From contig NZ_JRPQ01000006.1 of the NCBI RefSeq assembly GCF_000762405.1, forward strand, positions 1 to 54,024: DNA of 54,024 nucleotides, read 5' to 3'. The translations under genes and the position numbers were made by a program. Origin of the DNA: Hoylesella timonensis S9-PR14 (GTDB lineage: Bacteria; Bacteroidota; Bacteroidia; Bacteroidales; Bacteroidaceae). Under the pieces are notes generated by a model. That model was not told where the DNA came from, did not search any database, and saw only the letters and a program-made list of their open reading frames with translations. Positions 16,399 to 25,202 of the stretch are shown here, piece after piece; within the stretch, counting starts at the first letter, position 1; each line of letters begins with the position of its first letter.

Positions 16399-17427
16399 AT
16401 GAAGAAAAAGAAAATAATCATGGGAGTAGGAACAGGAATCCTTTTGGCTGCTATAGCTTTTTGGGGGTGGCATTCCACACAAGCAACTTCGACAGAAATA
16501 ACAAATGAAATGGAAAGCGCCATGCACAACGAGCCTGTTGGTCCTGCTTTTGAAGCCGATTCTGCATACCATTATATTGAAGCACAATGTAGTTTCGGTC
16601 CTCGTACCATGAACAGCGAAGCACACGAACAATGTGCGAAGTGGATTATTGAAAAGTTCAAGGCATTCGGTTGTCATGTAAGTACTCAAAAAGTCGAACT
16701 GAAAGGCTACGATGGCACCTTGCTAAAGGCTACCAACATCATGGCACAATACAAGCCAGAAGCACAAAAGCGCATCTTGCTATGCGCTCACTGGGACAGT
16801 AGACCATGGGCGGATAACGACCCAGATAGTACCAATTGGCACAAACCTGTAATGGCTGCTAACGACGGAGCCAGCGGAATAGCGGTGATGTTGGAGATAG
16901 CCCGACTACTTAGCAAAGACTCTACGCTGGATTACGGGGTTGACTTCGTTTGCTTTGATGCCGAAGACTGGGGGACTCCGCAATGGGCAGAGCAACAGGA
17001 CGGAGAAGATGCATGGGCGTTGGGGGCGCAGTATTGGTCGAAAAACCTCCCCGACAACTACCGACCCCTCTATGGCATTTTGTTGGATATGGTGGGTGGT
17101 CAAGGAGCAAAGTTCTACCAAGAATTGGCTTCCAAACGATATGCGCCTGAGATTATAAATAAGGTGTGGTCGGCTGCAAGTGCTGCTGGCTATGGAAGTT
17201 ATTTTATCAAACAAGACGGAGGTTATATTACCGACGACCACATCCCTTTGAACGAAAATGCCAAAATACCTACCATTGACATCATCCCCTATTATCCCGA
17301 CTGTACGCAAAGCAGCTTTGGTCCCACTTGGCACACCATCTACGACACGATAGAGCATATTGACAAGAATACGCTCAAGGCAGTAGGACAAACCATTATC
17401 CAAGTACTGTTTTGCGAAGAAAACTGA
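16399..17427 (+). CDS. M28-family zinc enzyme, probable glutaminyl-peptide cyclotransferase
   Basis: 342 residues. One N-terminal hydrophobic segment (about 6-24) serves as membrane anchor or signal. The catalytic domain has the M28 metal pattern: His131-x-Asp133 (CAHWDSRP), Asp156 (AANDGASG), Glu189-Asp190 (FDAEDWG), Asp230 and a C-terminal His312 (GPTWHTIYDT). The SRPWADN and TWHTIYDT contexts resemble type II glutaminyl cyclases of Porphyromonas and Prevotella, which convert N-terminal Gln of exported proteins to pyroglutamate. Several exported proteins in this window would indeed begin with Gln after signal cleavage. An aminopeptidase role remains possible. Confidence 0.75.
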   Translation: MKKKKIIMGVGTGILLAAIAFWGWHSTQATSTEITNEMESAMHNEPVGPAFEADSAYHYIEAQCSFGPRTMNSEAHEQCAKWIIEKFKAFGCHVSTQKVELKGYDGTLLKATNIMAQYKPEAQKRILLCAHWDSRPWADNDPDSTNWHKPVMAANDGASGIAVMLEIARLLSKDSTLDYGVDFVCFDAEDWGTPQWAEQQDGEDAWALGAQYWSKNLPDNYRPLYGILLDMVGGQGAKFYQELASKRYAPEIINKVWSAASAAGYGSYFIKQDGGYITDDHIPLNENAKIPTIDIIPYYPDCTQSSFGPTWHTIYDTIEHIDKNTLKAVGQTIIQVLFCEEN

Positions 17428-17489
17428 ACATCGATGTTTGCTATCGACAAACAGCTTGAATAGGCGTTGTCATCAAGCCAATAAATCTC

Positions 17490-17540
17490 ACAACCCAAAA
17501 GAACCACTAATCGTATGTAGTGGTTCGTTTGGGTTGTCAT
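17490..17540 (+). terminator. Terminator after the M28/QC gene
   Basis: ACAACCCAAA (17490-17499) pairs with TTTGGGTTGT (17528-17537), and GAACCACTA (17501-17509) with TAGTGGTTC (17518-17526). This makes a nearly perfect stem of about 19 bp around an 8-base loop. Confidence 0.85.
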
Positions 17541-17613
17541 TTGTAAAAAATATATTTAATATTTTTTATTAATTAAATACTCCAAAAAGCGCACTGCTTA
17601 CGATAAAAAGCTA

Positions 17614-17621
17614 TATATTTG
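17614..17621 (+). promoter_or_regulatory. Promoter -7 box of the SusC/SusD operon
   Basis: TATATTTG is a perfect TAnnTTTG match, 75 bases upstream of the SusC start. The -33 region is not convincing, which could mean that an activator is needed. Confidence 0.5.
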
Positions 17622-17695
17622 CTACTTGTTAACCTTTTGACTTTACATTTTTACAATGATTGTTCATTAATATTAACCAATAACCTTATCAAAAA

Positions 17696-20600
17696 ATGTG
17701 TAACCTAATGACTATTGACGCTAAAGCAAGAAGCTTGTTGCTCGTCTGTGCCATTGCTTTACCATGTTTGGTCTTTGCTAATCATGGGCATATGGTACCT
17801 CCAAAACAAACAATCGCAACCTCTACCCAACAAAATGGAGTGAGAGGAAAGGTAGTAGACAAGGCAGGTGAGCCACTCGTCGGTGTAACTATTACCGAAG
17901 TAGGTACTGCTAACAAAACCATAAGCGATGCAGATGGTAATTTTGTCCTCACGCTCAGCAAGAAAAACAATCGCATCACTTTGTCGTATGTCGGTTTTAC
18001 CGACCAGACGGTGGTGGCTACCGACAACATGATAGTCACCTTGCAACCACAAGAAACAGAACTTTCAGAAGTAGTAGTGGTAGGCTATGGAACCCAACGC
18101 AAAGAGAGTTTGACGGGTGCCATGGCTAATATTAAGAGCGAAAAGCTCAAAGATATCACATCTGCCTCTGTAGAAAACATGCTTAATGGAAAAGCTGCAG
18201 GAGTCTATGTTGCACCAGGAAGCGGCCGACCTGGGGCTTCGGGAGCAATTGTGATACGTGGACAAACCTCTATCAATGGTGCTACAGCCCCATTATGGGT
18301 CATCGATGGCATCATCGTTGGTAACAGTCCGGGAGAATTGAACCCTGCAGATATCGAGAGCTTAACTGTTTTGAAAGATGCTGCCTCAACAGCCATATAT
18401 GGCTCGGAAGGTGCCAATGGTGTAATAGTTGTAACCACAAAAAAGGCTAAAAGTGGTCGAACAGCCTTCAATATCACAGCGAAGACAGGTATCAGCACGC
18501 TGAGTCGCGGTCACATGCAAATGATGGACGGTGCCGAGTTCTACGATTTCTACAAGTCGTTTGCCAATGTAGACCAAGTTAAGTTCAAGAGATGGACGCC
18601 TGACCTTAGAAACCAAGACTTCGATTGGTTTAAGTTGGCTACACAAACTGGCTTCACACAAGACTACAACCTGACTGTTTCAGGCGGAGATGATAAGTTG
18701 AAATCATTTTTCTCTTTAGGCTATTACAATGAAGAGGGTGCAGTAAAAGGCTACGACTACGATCGATATTCGGCTCGCATGAGTCTGTCATACCAGCCAG
18801 CTCGTTGGCTTAGCATCACACCTTCGTTCAGTGGCTCGCTTCGCAACGTTTCCGACAAGCAACACGATGTAGGTTCAATGTACTACATGATGCCTTGGGA
18901 CAGTCCTTATGACGAACAAGGAAACTTGGTGCCTAACCAATATTCAGGTTGGGTAAACAGCAAGGGAACCAACTATCTATACGATTTGCAGTGGAACCAC
19001 AACGAAGAGAAACAATATGAAGTGGTAGGTGGATTGGATTTCAAGGTAGACTTTACCGATTGGTTGTCGTTCACGTCGTCTAACAACTATCGCTATAGTA
19101 ATCTTGAAAATCATGGATATTACGACCCACGTTCGAGTGCAGCAGGAGGAGATACACATGGACGTATCACTGAATGGAGAGAAAGTTGGGTTCGCAGATA
19201 CTCCAGCCAAATCTTAAGATTTGAAAAAATGTTTGAAGCACATCGTGTTTCCGGTATGCTCGCATACGAGTTCAATGACTACGAGCATAATTATATTGAC
19301 GCATACGGTACAGGATTTGTAAAAGGATTTGAAGCTCTTAGTGCAACCTCTAAGCCAGAAAAACTAAAGGGTGCACCTTCAGCATGGGCAAAGCAGTCTT
19401 TGTTCACACAATGGAAGTATTCATACGATGACAAGCTGTTTGCAGAACTTTCACTGCGTCGTGACGGTAGATCCAATTTCGGTATCAACAATCGCTATGG
19501 CAACTTCTTCTCCGTCAGCGGAGCATGGAGTATTAACCGCGAAAAATGGTTCACATTAGACTGTGTGGACTTGCTAAAACTGCGTGCATCTTACGGTTCT
19601 GTTGGTAACGTTCCTATTGAGTTGTATCCCTCTTATTCGCTCTACTCAGTAGGTGTAAACTACGATAGTATGCCTGGTGCACTTATTAATCAAATAGGAA
19701 ACCCCAACCTCACATGGGAAAAGACATTCACTTCAGGCATTGGCGTAGACTTATCGCTTTTCAAAAACCGCATTCGCTTGACGTTAGACGGATATGTCAA
19801 GAATACCAGCAACATTCTCTACAAGGTACCCGTCACAGGATTGACTGGCGTGACCAGCATTTGGAAAAATATAGGCAAGATGCGTAATACAGGAGTAGAG
19901 CTAACCTTAGGCGGTGATATCATCAGAACCAAAGATCTTACATGGGCTGTTGACTTAAATCTTACACACAACGCCAATGAATTGCGTGACCTTTACAAAC
20001 AGTTGGATAATAACGGTAACTACATTGTAAAGCCTGTTTTGATTAGCGATGGAACGACCATTGCTGGTACAGCACAGCGTATTTTGGAAATTGGAGAGCC
20101 TGTTGATACATATTATATGAAAGAGTGGGCAGGCGTAAACAAGGAAGACGGACGCCCTATGTGGTACACTACAGACAAAAACGGCAATAAGGTAACCACC
20201 TCGAACTATGCCAAGGCATCCGATTTCAAATGTGGTAAAGCCTCACCTGACTTATTCGGAAGCATCTCAACAGCCCTTTCTTATAAGAATTTTGACTTGC
20301 ATGCCAACTTTGGTTATTCCATTGGAGGACAGATATACAGCTACTATCGACAAGAATTCGACTCGGATGGAGCATACGCTGGCGACCGCAATCAGATGAA
20401 ATTACAAAACGGATGGACACGTTGGCAAAAGCCTAACGATGAAGCCACGCACCCAAGAGCCTTGTACAACAATCAAGACAAGGGTAACCAAGCTTCATCT
20501 CGATATCTTGAGAGTAGCGACTACTTAAAGCTGCGCTCACTCACATTAGGCTATAATGTAGACCTGAACCGCTTTGGCATTAAGAATATGCGCATATCAC

Positions 20601-20764
20601 TAACGGGAGAAAACCTATTTACCATTACCAATTATTCTGGAGTAGATCCTGAATTACCTGCAGGAACTAACGACAAGGGTGTATTGAGCGTGATGAATAC
20701 TGGAGGAACTTATGTATATCCCATGGTACGGAAATTTATGCTGGGACTTAATCTAACATTCTAA
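17696..20764 (+). CDS. SusC/RagA-family TonB-linked outer membrane transporter
   Basis: 1022 residues. A signal peptide is followed by a carboxypeptidase-regulatory-like beta domain (GVRGKVVDKAGEPLVGVTIT, about 48-115), the SusC signature ELSEVVVVGYGTQRKESLTG, a plug domain (to about 250) and a 22-strand barrel ending in an aromatic strand (MLGLNLTF). It imports a substrate too large for porins, together with the SusD partner encoded 15 bases downstream. No glycoside hydrolase, sulfatase or lyase adjoins, so the usual glycan-locus logic does not apply. Peptidases on both sides make a RagAB-like peptide importer plausible (inference). ATG at 17708 is an alternative start. Confidence 0.95.
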   Translation: MCNLMTIDAKARSLLLVCAIALPCLVFANHGHMVPPKQTIATSTQQNGVRGKVVDKAGEPLVGVTITEVGTANKTISDADGNFVLTLSKKNNRITLSYVGFTDQTVVATDNMIVTLQPQETELSEVVVVGYGTQRKESLTGAMANIKSEKLKDITSASVENMLNGKAAGVYVAPGSGRPGASGAIVIRGQTSINGATAPLWVIDGIIVGNSPGELNPADIESLTVLKDAASTAIYGSEGANGVIVVTTKKAKSGRTAFNITAKTGISTLSRGHMQMMDGAEFYDFYKSFANVDQVKFKRWTPDLRNQDFDWFKLATQTGFTQDYNLTVSGGDDKLKSFFSLGYYNEEGAVKGYDYDRYSARMSLSYQPARWLSITPSFSGSLRNVSDKQHDVGSMYYMMPWDSPYDEQGNLVPNQYSGWVNSKGTNYLYDLQWNHNEEKQYEVVGGLDFKVDFTDWLSFTSSNNYRYSNLENHGYYDPRSSAAGGDTHGRITEWRESWVRRYSSQILRFEKMFEAHRVSGMLAYEFNDYEHNYIDAYGTGFVKGFEALSATSKPEKLKGAPSAWAKQSLFTQWKYSYDDKLFAELSLRRDGRSNFGINNRYGNFFSVSGAWSINREKWFTLDCVDLLKLRASYGSVGNVPIELYPSYSLYSVGVNYDSMPGALINQIGNPNLTWEKTFTSGIGVDLSLFKNRIRLTLDGYVKNTSNILYKVPVTGLTGVTSIWKNIGKMRNTGVELTLGGDIIRTKDLTWAVDLNLTHNANELRDLYKQLDNNGNYIVKPVLISDGTTIAGTAQRILEIGEPVDTYYMKEWAGVNKEDGRPMWYTTDKNGNKVTTSNYAKASDFKCGKASPDLFGSISTALSYKNFDLHANFGYSIGGQIYSYYRQEFDSDGAYAGDRNQMKLQNGWTRWQKPNDEATHPRALYNNQDKGNQASSRYLESSDYLKLRSLTLGYNVDLNRFGIKNMRISLTGENLFTITNYSGVDPELPAGTNDKGVLSVMNTGGTYVYPMVRKFMLGLNLTF

Positions 20765-20779
20765 AGACACTTATCTACA

Positions 20780-22513
20780 ATGAAAAAAATATGGATTATA
20801 TGGCTGGCAGCCATTTCACTGACAGCTTGCGACCTCGAAAGGTTGCCTGCAACACAGATGCAGTCTAAACAAGTAGAAGAAAATCCGAGTGAAAATCTTG
20901 ACGCCTTAGTAACAGGCATGTACGCACAACTCAAGTCGTGGTCAGACCCCATGCACAGGTGTGGCGAATATGCAGGCGACAACATGATGATACGTGGTTC
21001 TTCTACGGATGCTTTCTTTGAGTTTATTTCCTTCTCGAGAACTCCCAACAACTACCGCTTGCAAAGCTTCTGGGATCAGGGATACAAAGCCATAGCACAG
21101 GCTTCGAATATCCTCAAGATGGTAAAAGAAGGACAAGGAAAAGAAATAGACAACCAGTTAGGAGAATGTTATTTCGTGCGAGGGATGATGTACTTCTATC
21201 TTTGTCGCGCATATGGTAGACCTTATTATCAAGCACCCGACAAGAATTTAGGCGTTCCCATCGTCAACGGTACACCCGATGACGTATTAGAAAACCTTCA
21301 TCTTGACAACCGTGCCACTGTAAAGGCTACCTATGAACAAGCTATCAATGACCTGAAACAAGCCGAAAAGCTAATGACTATCGACAAAGGTCCTGCCTAT
21401 GCGTCAAAGGAAGCAGCACAAGCGTTACTGTCGAGGGTTTATCTCTATATGAGCGGTACTTATGAAAACCCAAACAGAGAGTATGCCAAATTGGCGGTAG
21501 AATACGCTGATAAGGTCATCAACTCAAAGAAGTACCAATTACTGTCACGCAGTGATTTTATGAAATATAACACCTTTACACCAGAAAGTAACAAAGAGTC
21601 TATCTTTGTAGTTAAGCGTGTTGCATCTGAGTTCTCTGGCTACGCCCACTATTACGGCATCGGTGGAATGTACGCCAACATAGGTGGAATGGGTTGGGGT
21701 GAAATGTATGCCAGTGCCAAATATATTGACTTGCTCAACGAAACAGGTCGAAATGACTGGCGTCCTGACCACTATCGCATCATAGATGCACGAGCTGCCT
21801 TCATTGAACCTACCTACGGGAAGGAGAAGACAGAGGTCTTTCGGTTTATTTACCAAAACGAGAAAGGAGATCGCAACTATGCTCAGTTTGATATTCAGCG
21901 TGATGGAAAAGATGTAAAATGTATTGAAAAGACTGAAAAGGAGAGCACAATCACTTATGACCTGAAGCCAATAGACGAGCAACAGGAAACGTATAAGATT
22001 GTGTATCACGGAAAAGAATATGCTGGTATGATAGATTATTACATCCATCTAAATCGTGCCTACCCGCAATTCTACATCGTGAAATGTTCGCGTGAGGGTG
22101 AAGATTCACACCTTCATTCACCTATCATCAGTCGTTTGGGCGAAATATACTTGAATCGGGCTGAGGCTTACGCGAAGTTAGGGGAATACGAAAAGGCACG
22201 CATTGACCTTAACACCATTAGAGAACGTTCCATACCCAATGCTGGGTATCCATCGCTTGACGCTTCGAATGCAGGCATGAGAATAGACAAAGAGCGGCAG
22301 TTAGAACTGGCGTTCCAAGCCGAACGCAGCTATGACGTGTTCAGAAACGGAAAATCCTTGAAGCGCCATTACCCTGGACCACATCGACAGCAGGAAGACA
22401 TTCCCGCTACCGACTACAGAGTAACCTATTACATACCACAGAAGGCGATTAACGCATATCCTGGTACACTGACTCAAAACCCTACGGACAATAGTGGTGT
22501 AGTGCTTAAATAA
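20780..22513 (+). CDS. SusD/RagB-family surface lipoprotein
   Basis: 577 residues with lipoprotein signal MKKIWIIWLAAISLTAC (lipidated Cys17). The SusD pattern is visible: N-terminal ALVTGMYAQLKSW, TPR-like helical repeats (GMMYFYLCRAYGRPYY, EAAQALLSRVYLYM), a central insertion, and the C-terminal ISRLGEIYLNRAEAY and DKERQLELAFQAERSYD motifs. It caps the SusC barrel and captures substrate at the cell surface. The insertion at about 350-430 (charged, beta-rich) is not one I recognise and may set specificity. A hairpin terminator follows at 22547-22587. Confidence 0.94.
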   Translation: MKKIWIIWLAAISLTACDLERLPATQMQSKQVEENPSENLDALVTGMYAQLKSWSDPMHRCGEYAGDNMMIRGSSTDAFFEFISFSRTPNNYRLQSFWDQGYKAIAQASNILKMVKEGQGKEIDNQLGECYFVRGMMYFYLCRAYGRPYYQAPDKNLGVPIVNGTPDDVLENLHLDNRATVKATYEQAINDLKQAEKLMTIDKGPAYASKEAAQALLSRVYLYMSGTYENPNREYAKLAVEYADKVINSKKYQLLSRSDFMKYNTFTPESNKESIFVVKRVASEFSGYAHYYGIGGMYANIGGMGWGEMYASAKYIDLLNETGRNDWRPDHYRIIDARAAFIEPTYGKEKTEVFRFIYQNEKGDRNYAQFDIQRDGKDVKCIEKTEKESTITYDLKPIDEQQETYKIVYHGKEYAGMIDYYIHLNRAYPQFYIVKCSREGEDSHLHSPIISRLGEIYLNRAEAYAKLGEYEKARIDLNTIRERSIPNAGYPSLDASNAGMRIDKERQLELAFQAERSYDVFRNGKSLKRHYPGPHRQQEDIPATDYRVTYYIPQKAINAYPGTLTQNPTDNSGVVLK

Positions 22514-22546
22514 TCGAAACATGTAAATGCAACAACCTTCTTAAAT

Positions 22547-22592
22547 AGGATAAGCTCATTAGAGAAATTCGATTATGGGCTTATCCTTTGTG
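22547..22592 (+). terminator. Terminator of the SusC/SusD operon
   Basis: AGGATAAGC (22547-22555) pairs perfectly with GCTTATCCT (22579-22587), with partial pairing continuing outward (AACAAC with GTTGTT) and T-rich sequence after it. Confidence 0.7.
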
Positions 22593-22690
22593 TTGTTGCT
22601 TTCAATAGTCCTTGCCTTTATTATAGAACATTCTATTTGTGGCAGACACAGTTTGAAATTCAAATTACCTATTTTTAGGTATGTTATTTT

Positions 22691-22722
22691 TTTGGTTATT
22701 TTTTTTCATAAAATTATCTTTG
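22691..22722 (+). promoter_or_regulatory. Strong promoter of the cytolysin/protease operon
   Basis: TTTG (22691-22694), a 20-bp spacer and TATCTTTG (22715-22722) match the Bacteroidota housekeeping-sigma consensus at every key position. It makes 22867-28532 a transcription unit separate from SusCD. Confidence 0.7.
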
Positions 22723-22866
22723 CATTAAAAAAAAAGACTAACTTTGCGGAGTTAGTTAAGAAAGAGAAGTTTAACTCCAAAATTACACTCATTTTGATAG
22801 ATAAACTATCAATATAATACAGATTCGTTGTCACTTATTTATTCATTATTATAAACAAAAAAACAT

Positions 22867-23346
22867 ATGTTAAGATCAAAAAAAATAGCCATAGTCTTGG
22901 CTTGCGCCTTGGCTTTCTTCTCTAAAGCCCCAACATACGCTTTAGATAAGCTCGTATTCATTTTAAACAATGGACAGCAAATAACCTTTGCGTTAGCTGA
23001 CCGTCCTTCATTTACATTTGAAGGAGACAAATTGATAGCAACTGACAACACTGGTAAAAAGCAAGAAATTGCATTAACAGACGTAAAGGATTATTCCGTA
23101 GAGAATATTACCGATGACATCAAACAAGTAGCAACCACAACCAACCAACCCACCTTAGTAGATGGACATGTGTACTACGAAGGATTAAAAGTAGCAACAT
23201 TAGTACGAATCATCGCTGTGAATGGTCAGGAGATTGCACGTTACAACGCTCCACAAAATGGAAAATTAGATATCAATCTTGCATCTTTAGCAAAAGGAAT
23301 TTATATTATTCAAGCAGGGAAAAATACCATAAAGATAACTCGTTAA
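22867..23346 (+). CDS. Small exported protein with T9SS C-terminal sorting domain
   Basis: 159 residues. The signal peptide ends TYA before LDKLVF. The mature N-terminal module (about 26-95) is beta-rich (KLVFILNNGQQITFALAD, then KKQEIALTDVKDYSVEN), a pattern common at the start of exported Prevotella proteins. The last ~65 residues form a type A T9SS sorting domain, with the signature strand TLVRIIAVNGQEIA and ending LAKGIYIIQAGKNTIKITR. The protein is thus predicted to be exported by the type IX system, but the passenger is tiny. It is the first gene of the unit that also encodes the CDC-like cytolysin, 31 bases upstream of it. It could be a partner, chaperone or surface decoy; its function is unknown. 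Confidence 0.83.
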   Translation: MLRSKKIAIVLACALAFFSKAPTYALDKLVFILNNGQQITFALADRPSFTFEGDKLIATDNTGKKQEIALTDVKDYSVENITDDIKQVATTTNQPTLVDGHVYYEGLKVATLVRIIAVNGQEIARYNAPQNGKLDINLASLAKGIYIIQAGKNTIKITR

Positions 23347-23377
23347 AACATTTTAAATAATTTCTAAACGATAATAT

Positions 23378-25126
23378 ATGAAATCTAAAATTTTACTTGC
23401 AACAGCACTATTTGGATGTGTTTTAGGTGCAGGAGCACAAAACTACACCATGAAGGTGCAAACAAAAGACAAAGGCCTTCAAATTATTAAGGCTTCTGAT
23501 ATTGAAAAGGTCACATTTGAACCAGCAAATGGTGATGTAGAAACCATTGGTGCCAAGAGAATGGCAACCTACTTAAAGGGATTACCCATTGCTAATGGCT
23601 TAGCAAGAGATAACGGTAGTGCACTTATATCGGGAAGAGGAGAGCCTGTTAATTTAGGCACAGAAACCTCTAATAAGGTTCCAGGTGAAGATATAAATGG
23701 ATTTCCTGGCTATAGGATTACCAAAACTACCAAATACAAACTGACGACAGGCTACAACGAAATAGCTTTATTTAACCCCACAGCTGATATCTTGTATCCA
23801 GGATGCGTCTTGAAAGGAAACACCATTGCCAATGGAACGTATGCAGCTATAACCGATGCACAGACGGGTCCTGTAACTTTTTCCTTAGGTCTTGCGCCAG
23901 AAAATATGCAAGATGCAAGCCGCTGTACACAAACATATCCTAACATTCGCATGAGCGACTACCAAAAAGCGATGGCAGATTGGGCTAACATATCCTTTCA
24001 TGATTGTGCGAACGTACTGATAGAAGATATTCATAAGGTTGACAACGAAAAAGAATTCGCATTCAAATTCGGTTTTGGTGTAAAGAGTCCTATCGTTGAT
24101 GTTGCTGGAAATCTTGGCCTGAATTTTAATAAAAGAAAACATCACCTAATTGCAAGGATTATTCAAAAAGGGCCGAGCGTAACAGTTGATTTTCCACGAA
24201 GTGGTACTCTTTTGGAATCTGTGCCAAAGGATCTGCTTGACGATTATCAGCCCGTTTACGTTTCATCCATCAACTATGGTCGCATGCTCTTTATCTGTTT
24301 GGACACCGATGCAAAAGAGACTGATGCCAAACAAGCACTTGAATTTGCTATCAAGAAGATTAAGAACAGTGGTGTCACCGTTGATGTAAATGAAGAAATG
24401 AAATATAAAAATGTCATGTCGTGCAGTGACATGAAAATTACTATTCTTGGTGGTAGTAAGCAATTCCAATCTTTAGTTGCAAACGCCGACCTTGAAGCGG
24501 TAAAGACATTCTTATCTACTGACATTCCCTTCAATCAATTATATCCCGTAAGCATGCAGCTACGCTTTGTTTCTGACAATGCTGTGGCTTGCGTACAACC
24601 TGCTGATCAGATAACTTGTTCAGAAACCGTATTTGTAAAAGACTTTAAGCGATTGGTTGTAAAACTTAAAGTTACAGATATTGAGGCTGATGGTGGCAAG
24701 GGGGCTCCAATTAATTCGCATGCCATTGTTCGTGGAACACTCGGCATAAAGGATAGTAAAAGTGGCAAAGAGCAAACTCTTTGGAATGCAGGAAAAGATT
24801 CTCCTTTATACTATGGACAAGGTAAGCGTTCTTTCAACTTGCAAGAAGTTGCTAAATTTACTTTCTTACATAACGCTGAAGAAGAAGACTTGCAAGATAT
24901 GTTAGAGGATAATTACATTGAATTTGTGCCTCATCTTACTAACGAAAAAATTGCTTTCAGAGGCGTTTATGAACACCAAATAAAAGTACCTCTCGATGAA
25001 GTTGTAAGAAGATTTGAGAACGATGAACCGTTAGTGCTCCAATTAAGTACTGGAAATGAAAAATGGATAAATATCTATATCAAACCAGAATTGAGAGGAA
25101 CTAACAAACTTGGCAAACAAAAATAA
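23378..25126 (+). CDS. Cholesterol-dependent-cytolysin-like (CDCL) pore-forming protein
   Basis: 582 residues. The signal peptide ends GAGA before Gln21. A short extra N-terminal beta segment (MKVQTKDKG, then DIEKVTFEP) precedes the cytolysin body. Matches to perfringolysin-type toxins run in order: ILYPGCVLKGN (about 138-148, CDC YPGAL), VSSINYGRMLFICLDT (295-310, CDC VSNVAYGR), ITILGGS (354-360, including the conserved Gly pair) and FVSDNAVACV (397-406, CDC FLKDNSVA). The cholesterol-binding Trp-rich undecapeptide is absent, and the C-terminal region (about 420-582) is longer than CDC domain 4. This matches the Bacteroidota CDCL family, some members of which are two-component, protease-activated pore formers. 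It has no T9SS sorting domain, unlike both neighbours. The target membrane is unknown. Confidence 0.87.
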   Translation: MKSKILLATALFGCVLGAGAQNYTMKVQTKDKGLQIIKASDIEKVTFEPANGDVETIGAKRMATYLKGLPIANGLARDNGSALISGRGEPVNLGTETSNKVPGEDINGFPGYRITKTTKYKLTTGYNEIALFNPTADILYPGCVLKGNTIANGTYAAITDAQTGPVTFSLGLAPENMQDASRCTQTYPNIRMSDYQKAMADWANISFHDCANVLIEDIHKVDNEKEFAFKFGFGVKSPIVDVAGNLGLNFNKRKHHLIARIIQKGPSVTVDFPRSGTLLESVPKDLLDDYQPVYVSSINYGRMLFICLDTDAKETDAKQALEFAIKKIKNSGVTVDVNEEMKYKNVMSCSDMKITILGGSKQFQSLVANADLEAVKTFLSTDIPFNQLYPVSMQLRFVSDNAVACVQPADQITCSETVFVKDFKRLVVKLKVTDIEADGGKGAPINSHAIVRGTLGIKDSKSGKEQTLWNAGKDSPLYYGQGKRSFNLQEVAKFTFLHNAEEEDLQDMLEDNYIEFVPHLTNEKIAFRGVYEHQIKVPLDEVVRRFENDEPLVLQLSTGNEKWINIYIKPELRGTNKLGKQK

Positions 25127-25146
25127 GCATATAAACAAAAAATACA

Positions 25147-25184
25147 CATAACCGCCCATTGCCTTTTGACATGAGGCGGTTATG
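25147..25184 (+). terminator. Hairpin between cytolysin and protease genes
   Basis: CATAACCGCC (25147-25156) pairs perfectly with GGCGGTTATG (25175-25184). No clear T-run follows, so it may attenuate rather than stop transcription into the C10 protease gene. It overlaps an upstream ATG at 25182 and so favours the protease start at 25203. Confidence 0.6.
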
Positions 25185-25202
25185 CATTCTTATCTCCTTA
25201 TT

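Larger units (their letters stand above)
22514..22866 (+). other. Non-coding gap upstream of the cytolysin operon
   Basis: No gene is supported. The stretch carries the terminator of the SusCD operon and a complete promoter for the next unit; an AT-rich leader of about 130-140 bases then runs to the ATG at 22867. A second TAACTTTG at 22739-22746 could be an alternative -7 box. Confidence 0.6.

Noticed and set aside
17696..22513. Polysaccharide utilisation locus
   Set aside because: SusC/SusD are present but no glycoside hydrolase, lyase, sulfatase or hybrid sensor adjoins; the evidence does not support a glycan-specific locus.
22575..22817. Possible 80-residue hydrophobic protein upstream of the cytolysin unit
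   Set aside because: It overlaps the SusCD terminator and the promoter of the next unit and contains low-complexity AT-rich sequence.
23378..23434. Lipoprotein signal (LFGC) in the cytolysin
   Set aside because: Phe at the -2 position of the would-be lipobox is unfavourable, and a good signal peptidase I site (AGA before Gln) follows.
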